A stretch of 39,588 nt of DNA from Phosphoribacter sp044220725 (GTDB lineage Bacteria; Actinomycetota; Actinomycetes; Actinomycetales; Dermatophilaceae): positions 1 to 39,588 of the forward strand of contig JBGAQN010000010.1 of NCBI GenBank assembly GCA_044220725.1, written 5' to 3'. The position numbers were made by a program, and so were the translations under genes. Each line of letters starts with the position of its first letter. Positions within the stretch are counted from its first letter, which is position 1. The notes under the pieces are model-generated. The model was not told the origin of the DNA. It ran no database searches and saw only the letters and a program-made list of their open reading frames with translations. Below, piece after piece: positions 8,217 to 15,126 of the stretch.

Positions 8217-10403
8217 TCATCGGTTGCCGTCGGCCACCGCCCGGGCCCGCAGCAGGACGAGCTGGTCAGGGTCAAGCAGTGGTGCCTCGATGCCTACGTG
8301 GGTCAGGATCCGCCCCGGCAGGGTCACCCCCGTGCGAGCCCAACCCGGCGCACAGATCCGGGTGGGCGCGTCGCCTGGCGCCGGTGCGCTCACGTCGTAG
8401 ATGAGGTCAGGGTCCAGCCCCGGCAGGGTGATCCTGCCGGTGGGCCAGGTGAGTAGGTGTTCGACGGCGGCCAACCGGTAGAGGGCGTCCCTGCGGTCGG
8501 TTGCCACAACGCCTTCAAGGACGAGGGCCGGATCGAGCAGGTCGGCGTGAACGACATCCCCGCTATGCAGCAGAGGCCGCATCTCCTTGTGGAAGGCGAC
8601 CCAACGGCGCAGGGACACCTGGTCCACCGCGGACGCGCTAGTGAGATCCCATTCGACGCCCAGATGGCCCCAGATCGCCGTTCCCGCGCGAAAGGACAGG
8701 TGCAAATTCCGGCGGGTGGAGTGGTCGATACTCGACCCGACGTGGGTGCCCATGAGCTCGGGCGGCAAGATGAGCCCGGTCCAGCGCACGAGTCGCTGGC
8801 GTTCGTGGGCGTCGATGCAGTCCGAGACCCAGACCCGGTCGGCATACTCGATGATCCCTAAGTCCAACCTCCCTCCGCCGCCGCAACACGACTCGATCTC
8901 AAGGGCGGGGTGCCGACCTTTGAGTTCGGCCATCAGCCGATACGTGGCCTCGGTCTGGACATGCACTCCCGGCTGCCCGTCGGGGCTGTGTCCGGCGTCG
9001 ACCAGCGGGCGGTTGTGGTCCCACTTGATGTAGGCGATCCGGTATTCCGTGACGAGGGCGCTCATCCGGTCCAGGACGAAGGCATAGGCCTCGGGATGGC
9101 CCAGGTCGAGCACGTGTTGATGTCGCGATGCCAGGCCCGGCCCGCGATCGGTCTGGAAGACCCATTCGGGGTGTGCCCGAGCTAGGTCCGAGTCCAGATT
9201 GACCATCTCCGGTTCGAACCAGAGCCCGAACTCCATACCCAACTCGTGGACTCGCTCGACGAGCGGGTGCAGACCCTGCGGCCACACACCCTCGTCGACG
9301 TACCAATCGCCCAGCCCCGCAGTGTCGCTGCGGCGGTGGCGGAACCACCCGTCGTCCAAGACGAACCGCTCAATACCCACATCGGCCGCGCGCTCGGCTA
9401 GGTCGAGAAGTTTGCCCAGGTCGTGCTGGAAGTAGACGGCCTCCCACGTGTTCAACAGCACCGGGCGAGGTCGGCGCGGGTGCTGTGCGCGAGCGCGCAG
9501 GAAGCGGTGAATGCGTTGGGAGAACTCGTCCAGCCCCTCGCCCCACGAGGCCACAAGCCACGGCGAGGTGTATGCCGCCCCCGGCGCGAGGCGCCCTTCG
9601 CCCGGCAGCAGGAGCTCCCCGCCGCGCAAAAGTCGCCACCCGGTGCTCGACCGTTCGGCAAGGCAGACCTGGTTGCCGCTGAAGGCGACATGCACGCCCC
9701 AGACCCGGCCGGAGCGGAACCCGAAACCCGGCGCACCGGCGCACAGGACGGTGGCCGAGTCGTGCCCCGGGCGACCGCCCCAGGCTTCCCGCACCCAACT
9801 ACCGGTGTCGAAGGGACGTCGTTGTGGGCTTCGCTCGTGGGTATGCCGACCGGTCATGTCGAGCAGCTCGCCGGCCTGGGCCGGCACGGGTAAGGCGGGC
9901 AGGAGATGGGCGACCTCGTAGTCGCTGTCGCCGAGGTTGCGCACCTGAGCTCGAAGCCGCACGAGGCCGCTGGAATGCACCTCAAGTTCGGTGCGCACGG
10001 CGAGGGCGGCCGATTGGTCGATGGCGTCGCTGACCAGCCGCACGGCTCCGGCGGCACCCTCTGGCCAGGCGGCGCTACCCGCGTCGTGCGTCTCATGCTG
10101 CACCTCGTCGAAGGACACCGACCACGCGCGCCCGCTTCGGCTGCCGAGGAGGCCGGGTCGTCCAAGCCACCCGCAGGAGTGTTGGGGAAGCACGGCGACG
10201 GCATGCTGAGAGCTGACCGGGGAGTCGAGGTATGGCGGCAGGAGGGCCAGGGCCATCGCCTCAAGGCTGGCGCTCGACAGCTCGCCGAGGTCAGGACCCC
10301 AGTGCAGCACGGATGGCAGGCGATCTCGGTCCCGCCGGACCACCACGCTGGTGCCGCCTCGGCGTAGGTGCGCCAGCGCAGCAGGCTGACGGGGATCGGT
10401 CAC
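8217..10403 (-). CDS. Alpha-galactosidase, glycoside hydrolase family 36
   Basis: 728 residues, a full-length GH36 retaining enzyme that releases alpha-galactose from melibiose or raffinose-type sugars. The N-terminal beta-sandwich domain (about 1-300) is followed by the TIM barrel. The nucleophile is Asp462 in YIKWDHNR and the acid/base is Asp528 in WVSDCIDAHERQ; LDDGWF (349-354) and WFEPEMV (395-401) are also family signatures. No signal peptide is present, so it acts on imported sugar. GTG start overlaps the upstream stop (GTGA), so translation is coupled to the sucrase/ferredoxin-like gene. Context with a sugar ABC transporter and LacI regulator agrees with the function. Confidence 0.95.
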   Translation of the reverse strand: MTDPRQPAALAHLRRGGTSVVVRRDRDRLPSVLHWGPDLGELSSASLEAMALALLPPYLDSPVSSQHAVAVLPQHSCGWLGRPGLLGSRSGRAWSVSFDEVQHETHDAGSAAWPEGAAGAVRLVSDAIDQSAALAVRTELEVHSSGLVRLRAQVRNLGDSDYEVAHLLPALPVPAQAGELLDMTGRHTHERSPQRRPFDTGSWVREAWGGRPGHDSATVLCAGAPGFGFRSGRVWGVHVAFSGNQVCLAERSSTGWRLLRGGELLLPGEGRLAPGAAYTSPWLVASWGEGLDEFSQRIHRFLRARAQHPRRPRPVLLNTWEAVYFQHDLGKLLDLAERAADVGIERFVLDDGWFRHRRSDTAGLGDWYVDEGVWPQGLHPLVERVHELGMEFGLWFEPEMVNLDSDLARAHPEWVFQTDRGPGLASRHQHVLDLGHPEAYAFVLDRMSALVTEYRIAYIKWDHNRPLVDAGHSPDGQPGVHVQTEATYRLMAELKGRHPALEIESCCGGGGRLDLGIIEYADRVWVSDCIDAHERQRLVRWTGLILPPELMGTHVGSSIDHSTRRNLHLSFRAGTAIWGHLGVEWDLTSASAVDQVSLRRWVAFHKEMRPLLHSGDVVHADLLDPALVLEGVVATDRRDALYRLAAVEHLLTWPTGRITLPGLDPDLIYDVSAPAPGDAPTRICAPGWARTGVTLPGRILTHVGIEAPLLDPDQLVLLRARAVADGNR

Positions 10404-11326
10404 GGCATACCTCGCGTTTCGTCGAGCCAGTCCGGCTGGAAGACCTGCGTTGGAGTTGGGGTTGCGCCACAGGACTCCGGCAGGGACGGTCCGGACTGCA
10501 CCGCCACCGTGACCCTCTGAGCGGCGTCGGCGAGGTCGTCGTCGAGATCTCGCCGCGACTCCTGCACGCGCAGCCAGGCCTCGGCGGCCTGCTTGGCCGG
10601 GTGCAGGTGCATCCCGCCTCGGTCATGCAGGGACCCGAGGACCGCCAAAGGCAGGCGGTGCAGGCCGGCTTCGGCGACAACCTGTTGGGCTAGGTCAGCG
10701 TCGAGTCGAGCGAGCATGCGACCCCAGGGCAACAACACCCCCGTCGGCGCAAACCGATGGCCGCCGATGTGGCTGGTCTCCCATACTGCTTCGCCAGGGT
10801 GGGGAAGCGCGTTGGCGACCAGGCGACCGCGGCGGGCACAACACATGTCCCGCCGCCCATTTGTGCAGACGAGCAGGAGCGGGTCCGGGCTGAGGGTGCC
10901 AGCCACTGCGGCACAGACGGCCGGAGCATCGAGCAGGGTCTGCGTCGTCACCTCGAGCAGCACCGCTGGATCCGACAAGTCGGCACGCACCAGCCACCCT
11001 CCGGGTCCGGTTCGCGCGAGATAGCACCGCCGCGTCGGGGCGTCGAGAGGATGTGTGTGGGATCCGGGCGCTTCGGGCCCACTGGTCTCGGAGTGCCGGC
11101 CCGGTCGGCGGATCAGCAAGAAGCGCCCGTTCAGGGCCTTCACGTGAGCGTCCAGACGGGCTCCGAGATCCGGGTCGAGTCGCGACTGGGTGGCCGCCAC
11201 CCGACCCCACGGGCCGTTCTGCTCCAGCGCCACGACGACGTCGGCTCGGGCGGCCGTGCCCCACGCGGGGATCGGGGGCTCCTGCCAGAGCCAGGAACAG
11301 GCCGGGTCCAGCAACGGTGTCGTCAC
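10400..11326 (-). CDS. Sucrase/ferredoxin-like protein (thioredoxin-fold, likely 2Fe-2S)
   Basis: 308 residues from GTG with a GAGGA site seven bases upstream. The signature VCTNGRRDMCCARRGR (about residue 180) with its Cys cluster, followed by ETSHIGGHRFAPTGVLLPWG, is typical of the Suc_Fer-like family, proteins with a thioredoxin-like ferredoxin fold and poorly known function. The name comes from an old and doubtful sucrase claim, so no sugar activity should be assumed. Its stop overlaps the start of the alpha-galactosidase, an unexpected coupling. A strong hairpin separates it from the permease genes, so it probably begins a second transcript or depends on read-through. Confidence 0.85.
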   Translation of the reverse strand: MTTPLLDPACSWLWQEPPIPAWGTAARADVVVALEQNGPWGRVAATQSRLDPDLGARLDAHVKALNGRFLLIRRPGRHSETSGPEAPGSHTHPLDAPTRRCYLARTGPGGWLVRADLSDPAVLLEVTTQTLLDAPAVCAAVAGTLSPDPLLLVCTNGRRDMCCARRGRLVANALPHPGEAVWETSHIGGHRFAPTGVLLPWGRMLARLDADLAQQVVAEAGLHRLPLAVLGSLHDRGGMHLHPAKQAAEAWLRVQESRRDLDDDLADAAQRVTVAVQSGPSLPESCGATPTPTQVFQPDWLDETRGMP

Positions 11327-11394
11327 GCCGTTATCCTCGCGCACTGCGGGGCGGCCCGCGTAGGGCTCAACCGGGCCGTCGTGTCGAGACGAGG

Positions 11395-11425
11395 TGCGCC
11401 CGCTCCCGAAGCGGGAGCGGGCGCA
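11395..11425 (-). terminator. Strong hairpin terminator after the permease genes
   Basis: A perfect 14-bp GC-rich stem (arms 11395-11408 and 11412-11425) with a three-base AAG loop lies 20 bp beyond the stop of the second permease. No T-tract follows, as is common in actinobacteria. It would end or attenuate the transporter transcript before the sucrase/ferredoxin-like and galactosidase genes. Confidence 0.75.
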
Positions 11426-11445
11426 GCCGATGACACCTGCGGACC

Positions 11446-12333
11446 TCAGCCCTTGACGGCGCCGGAGGTCATGCCACGAATGAAGTAGCGCTGCAGCGAG
11501 ATGAACACGACGAGCGGCAGCACCATGGTCAGGAACGTCCCTGCGGTGAGCAGGGCGTAGCCCTGACCCTGCTGGCCCATCAGGGCCTTGAGCGCGACCG
11601 TCATGACCGGCTCGCCCTGCAGGAAGATCAGGGCAACGAAAAGGTCGTTCCACACCCAGAGGAACTGGAAGATCGCGAACGAGGCCAGGGCCGGGAAGCT
11701 CATCGGGATGATCAGTCGCCAGAACGTGGTGAAGTGGCTCGCACCGTCGATCTTGGCCGACTCGATGATGGCCTTCGGCAGGGTGCCCATGTAGTTACGC
11801 AAGATGTAGACAGCGAGCGGCATACCGAAGCCGATGTGCACCAGCCACACGGCCAGGAAGGTCCCGTTAATGCCCATGGCACCGAAGAGCCGGAAGAGCG
11901 GCACGAACGCGGACTGGTTGGGGATGACCAACAAGCCCACGATGATGATGAAGAAGAAGTTCCGTCCGCGGAACTCCATGAACGTGAACGCGTATGCCGC
12001 GAACGCCGCGATGAGGATCGGGATGATCGTGGCCGGGATGCTCACCGCGAGGGAGTTGAGGAACGCGCCCCCCATCGGGTTGGAGCCGGTGGTCAACGCA
12101 TCCTGGTAGTTCTGGATGGTGAACTGGGTCGGGTTGGACAAGGCGTTCCACCAGCCGTTGAACTGCTGGGTGGTCGGACGGAACGAAGTGACCAGCAGAC
12201 CGACCGTCGGCAAGGTCCAGATGGCCACCATGAACCAGACGAGAATCTTGACGATCGGGCCGGCCTTGCCCGCGGAGGCTCCGATCTTGGCAGCCTTGGC
12301 AGTGATCTTGGCGGTTGCCTCTGCTGTGCTCAT
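11446..12333 (-). CDS. Sugar ABC transporter permease (MalG/AglG type)
   Basis: 295 residues, start ATG in an ATGA overlap with the other permease and preceded by GAGGAGG. After an Ala/Lys-rich cytoplasmic N-terminus there are about six transmembrane helices. The EAA loop that docks on the ATPase reads ESAKIDGASHFTTFWRLIIP, near residue 200. This is a carbohydrate uptake family 1 (CUT1) permease, half of the membrane channel. No ATPase gene is nearby; CUT1 systems in actinobacteria often share one ATPase (MsiK type) coded elsewhere. Confidence 0.93.
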   Translation of the reverse strand: MSTAEATAKITAKAAKIGASAGKAGPIVKILVWFMVAIWTLPTVGLLVTSFRPTTQQFNGWWNALSNPTQFTIQNYQDALTTGSNPMGGAFLNSLAVSIPATIIPILIAAFAAYAFTFMEFRGRNFFFIIIVGLLVIPNQSAFVPLFRLFGAMGINGTFLAVWLVHIGFGMPLAVYILRNYMGTLPKAIIESAKIDGASHFTTFWRLIIPMSFPALASFAIFQFLWVWNDLFVALIFLQGEPVMTVALKALMGQQGQGYALLTAGTFLTMVLPLVVFISLQRYFIRGMTSGAVKG

Positions 12334-13457
12334 CGCATGGCCTCCTCTCGCTTGAAGGTGCGAATCTGGTAGATGAGGATCGGAATCACGGCGATCAACA
12401 AGATGACGACGATGGCCGATGCCTTGCCCAGGTCCGTGTTGGTCCACAACTCCGTGATGAACCGGGAGCCGATGACGTCGGCGTCGAAGGAGTTAGCTCC
12501 GAACGCGAACACGAGATCGCCGACCTTCATGGCACCGATCAGCACAGTGACGAACACCGTGACGATCGTCGGCAGGATCTGCGGAACGATGATCGAGAAG
12601 AAGATCCGACGCTCGCTGGCTCCATCAATTCGGCCGGCTTCGAGCGTGTCTTCGGGGACGCCCTTGATGGCCGCCGAGAGCAGCACCATGGCGTAGCCGA
12701 CCTGGGTCCACACAAAAACCAGGATGATAAACAGGGTGTTGAGCTTCATGTCGACGGTCTGCAGCCATCCCACTTGGGGGAGGCCGACGACGCCGAGGAT
12801 CGCGTTGAAGAGCCCGATCCGGGTCTGCTCACCGGTGACCGGGTCGATGTTGCCGACCGAGGCGTCGTAGACGAGCTTCCAGATCCCGGCCGAGCCGACC
12901 AACGAGATCGCCATCGGCAGGAAGATGAACATCTTGGCGTACTTCTCACTGCGCTCACTGAGCTTGTCGGTGAGCGTGGCGACGATGAGCCCGAAAGCGA
13001 CGGTCAGCGTTGGCACGAGAATCGTCCAGATGAGCGTGTTGACGATGGTGCTGATGAAGGTCGAGTCGCCGAAGAGGCTGACGTAGTTGGCGAAGCCAAC
13101 GGGCTTGCTGAGGTCCTCGTTGTAGAACGATCCCTGCACCGTCTGAACGGCTGGGAACACCAAGAACAGGCCGATCGCCGATAGCGCGGGGCCGATGAAG
13201 ACGTAGGGCTTGAGACGCTCCTCCCACCTGGGCGGGAAACGCTCGACCAACGTGTTGAGCAGCCAGAACAGCGCCATGGCACCAAGGACGCCCCCGACGA
13301 TGGCGATGACGGCATTGGCGAGCTTGATCCAGCCCGAGACTCCCGCTGAGGAGGCGCCGACGAGCACCAAGGCTGCAGCAATACCGACAGACAGGGCGAG
13401 CTTGATCCACGTGCCCAACGTGCGGCCGCTGTCTGCGGCTGCTGGTGAATCTGCCAT
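12330..13457 (-). CDS. Sugar ABC transporter permease (MalF/AglF type)
   Basis: 375 residues; ATG with an AGGAAGGA site. Extra N-terminal hydrophobic helices (about 17-38 and 44-70) precede the usual six-helix core, as in AglF/MalF-type permeases. The EAA-like loop is LEAGRIDGASERRIFFSIIV, ending in VPQ. It pairs with the downstream permease, to which it is coupled by ATGA. It follows the binding-protein gene after an 82-bp gap that contains a strong stem-loop. Confidence 0.93.
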   Translation of the reverse strand: MADSPAAADSGRTLGTWIKLALSVGIAAALVLVGASSAGVSGWIKLANAVIAIVGGVLGAMALFWLLNTLVERFPPRWEERLKPYVFIGPALSAIGLFLVFPAVQTVQGSFYNEDLSKPVGFANYVSLFGDSTFISTIVNTLIWTILVPTLTVAFGLIVATLTDKLSERSEKYAKMFIFLPMAISLVGSAGIWKLVYDASVGNIDPVTGEQTRIGLFNAILGVVGLPQVGWLQTVDMKLNTLFIILVFVWTQVGYAMVLLSAAIKGVPEDTLEAGRIDGASERRIFFSIIVPQILPTIVTVFVTVLIGAMKVGDLVFAFGANSFDADVIGSRFITELWTNTDLGKASAIVVILLIAVIPILIYQIRTFKREEAMR

Positions 13458-13486
13458 CTGGGTCCTTCCTAGGGCCGGCGACCTGC

Positions 13487-13521
13487 GGTGGGCGGGGAGT
13501 CCTTCGGAAACCCCGCCCACC
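13487..13521 (-). terminator. Intercistronic stem-loop between binding protein and permease genes
   Basis: An 11-bp perfect stem (13487-13497 with 13511-13521) closes a 13-base loop that itself holds TCC/GGA pairing. Hairpins in this position in sugar ABC operons commonly act as partial terminators or 3' protectors, giving more binding protein than permease; here that role is inferred from position. Confidence 0.6.
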
Positions 13522-13539
13522 TTCAGGCGGACGGACTGG

Positions 13540-14874
13540 TCAGCTGGCGGCCCAGAGGGCGTCGATGTTCTTCAGCGAGGTGGCGCGGTCCTGTTGGCCG
13601 GACTGCCACTTCACCGTGTTGGTCCAGAAACCGGAACCGACCTTGCCAGGCATGGAGTCCGAGCCATCGAATCGGAAGACCGAGGCGCTGGAGAGAATCT
13701 TCGCGATGTCCTTGATCGTCTGGTTCGGGTAGTTGGACGCGTCGAACGCCTTGTGCGGGCTCATCATGGTGCCCGTCTTTGCCCACGGGCCACCGAAGGT
13801 GGCGTCCTCGGTGAGGTACTTGGCGACGGCCTTGGTGGCCGCGTCATTCTTCATGACCGCGAGCAGGTCGCCACCGCCGAGGACCGGGGTCTGGCCCTTG
13901 ACCGACGGGGTCTGGAAGACGCCGACCTTGGTGTCGATGTTGGCCGAGGTGACGCCGGCCTTGCCGAAGAAGTCGGCGCCGGTGATGAAGTTGCCCTGCT
14001 TGCCGATGAAGCAACCCGGGTTGGCGGCGGCGAACATCGGGTTGAGCGCGGTTCCGAAGTTGTTGGCAGCCGCAGCCTTGGCGCCCCCGAGCACGTTGGC
14101 GTCGGTGAGGAGCAGCTTCTCGTAGATGTCGAACGCCGGGGCGACGCCAGCATCGGAGAACTTGACCTTTCCGGCCACCCAGTCGTCGTAGACCGCTGTG
14201 CCGCCGGTCTGCAAGACGTAGTCCTCGATCCAGTCCGTGGCCGGCCAGCCGGTAGCGTCGCCTGACTCCATGCCGTAACACAGCGGGGTCTTGCCGGCAG
14301 CCTTGACCTTCTCGATCAAAGCCTCAAGCTCTGCGTGAGTCTTGGGCACGGTGAGGCCGGCAGCGGCGAAGTTGGCCTTGTCATACCAGTAGAGGCTCTT
14401 GACGTTGGCCGAGACCGGGATGCCGTAGACCTTGCCGTCGACCGAGGCCGCGTCGAGCAGGCCCGGGACCATGGAGTCCTTCACCTTTGCGGTGTCGACC
14501 ACCGAGCTGAGGTCAATCACCTTGCCCTTGGCCACGAAGTCCTTGATGATGCCCGGCTGCGGGAAGATTGCGATGTTGGGCAGGTCGTTGCCCTGAACCC
14601 GGGTCTTGATGAGCTTGTCGAACTGGTCCGTCGAGTTGTACTTGATGGTGATGTTCTTGGACTTGGCCCAGGGGTCCAGGGATGCCCGGAAGCCCTTGTC
14701 CTGGTCGCCGCCGAACGCGTACATGATCTCGACGGTGCCGCCGGCGCCATCACCCGTCACGGCAGCCCCGGCCGTGGCCGCGGTGTTGGAACTGCTGGTC
14801 CCCAAGCAACCCGAAGTGAGCAGCGCGATCGCGGCGGCTCCGGTGGCTGCCTTGACGAAGGTACTCCTGCGCAT
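13540..14874 (-). CDS. Sugar ABC transporter substrate-binding lipoprotein (AglE-like)
   Basis: 444 residues. A short lipoprotein signal peptide ends in the lipobox LTSGC, with Cys23 as the lipidated residue, so the protein is exported and anchored on the outside of the membrane. The rest is a family 1 extracellular solute-binding protein, with IMYAFGGDQDKGF and a typical hinge; it resembles alpha-glucoside-type binding proteins such as AglE. An AAGGGAG site precedes ATG. It is the first gene of the transporter unit and follows a promoter carrying a LacI-type operator. With the GH36 enzyme, an alpha-galactoside is the likely ligand, but an alpha-glucoside is possible. Confidence 0.92.
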   Translation of the reverse strand: MRRSTFVKAATGAAAIALLTSGCLGTSSSNTAATAGAAVTGDGAGGTVEIMYAFGGDQDKGFRASLDPWAKSKNITIKYNSTDQFDKLIKTRVQGNDLPNIAIFPQPGIIKDFVAKGKVIDLSSVVDTAKVKDSMVPGLLDAASVDGKVYGIPVSANVKSLYWYDKANFAAAGLTVPKTHAELEALIEKVKAAGKTPLCYGMESGDATGWPATDWIEDYVLQTGGTAVYDDWVAGKVKFSDAGVAPAFDIYEKLLLTDANVLGGAKAAAANNFGTALNPMFAAANPGCFIGKQGNFITGADFFGKAGVTSANIDTKVGVFQTPSVKGQTPVLGGGDLLAVMKNDAATKAVAKYLTEDATFGGPWAKTGTMMSPHKAFDASNYPNQTIKDIAKILSSASVFRFDGSDSMPGKVGSGFWTNTVKWQSGQQDRATSLKNIDALWAAS

Positions 14875-15069
14875 ACGTATGACTCCCTTGTCTACTGAAC
14901 CGACGAGAGGAACGAGCTCGGCAACGGCCACGTGCGCCGCGGCCGGCGTACTGCTCCCCGCGCATCTGTGGAAGACGGCGGAGCGTCGGTTGACCGCCCC
15001 GTCGAGGACCGATGGTGTGGGGTGTCCGGTCGTTGTCTCGCCCGGCTGCCCCACATCGGGCTGAGACCG

Positions 15070-15099
15070 ACTCTGCCGTGTAAGCGCTTTCCCTGTCAA
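15070..15099 (-). promoter_or_regulatory. Promoter of the sugar transporter operon
   Basis: On the minus strand a perfect -35 TTGACA (15094-15099) and a -10-like CAGAGT (15070-15075) are 18 bp apart. Transcription would start near 15063, leaving about 190 nt of leader before the binding-protein ATG. The spacer is filled by the LacI-type operator, so a bound repressor would block RNA polymerase. Confidence 0.65.
15079..15094. promoter_or_regulatory. LacI-family operator
   Basis: TGTAAGCGCTTTCCCT contains the perfect 8-bp palindrome AAGCGCTT with the central CG typical of LacI/GalR-family sites, and lies exactly between the -35 and -10 boxes of the binding-protein promoter. The regulator coded at 7001-8071 is the obvious candidate ligand. 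Confidence 0.65.
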
Positions 15100-15126
15100 G
15101 AGAAGGTGAGGTCGTTTATCGCGTTG

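Noticed and set aside
14875..15063. Possible riboswitch or leader structure in the 190-nt leader of the binding-protein mRNA
   Set aside because: No recognisable riboswitch motif or strong stable structure was seen; the in-frame open reading upstream overlaps the promoter and is not credible.
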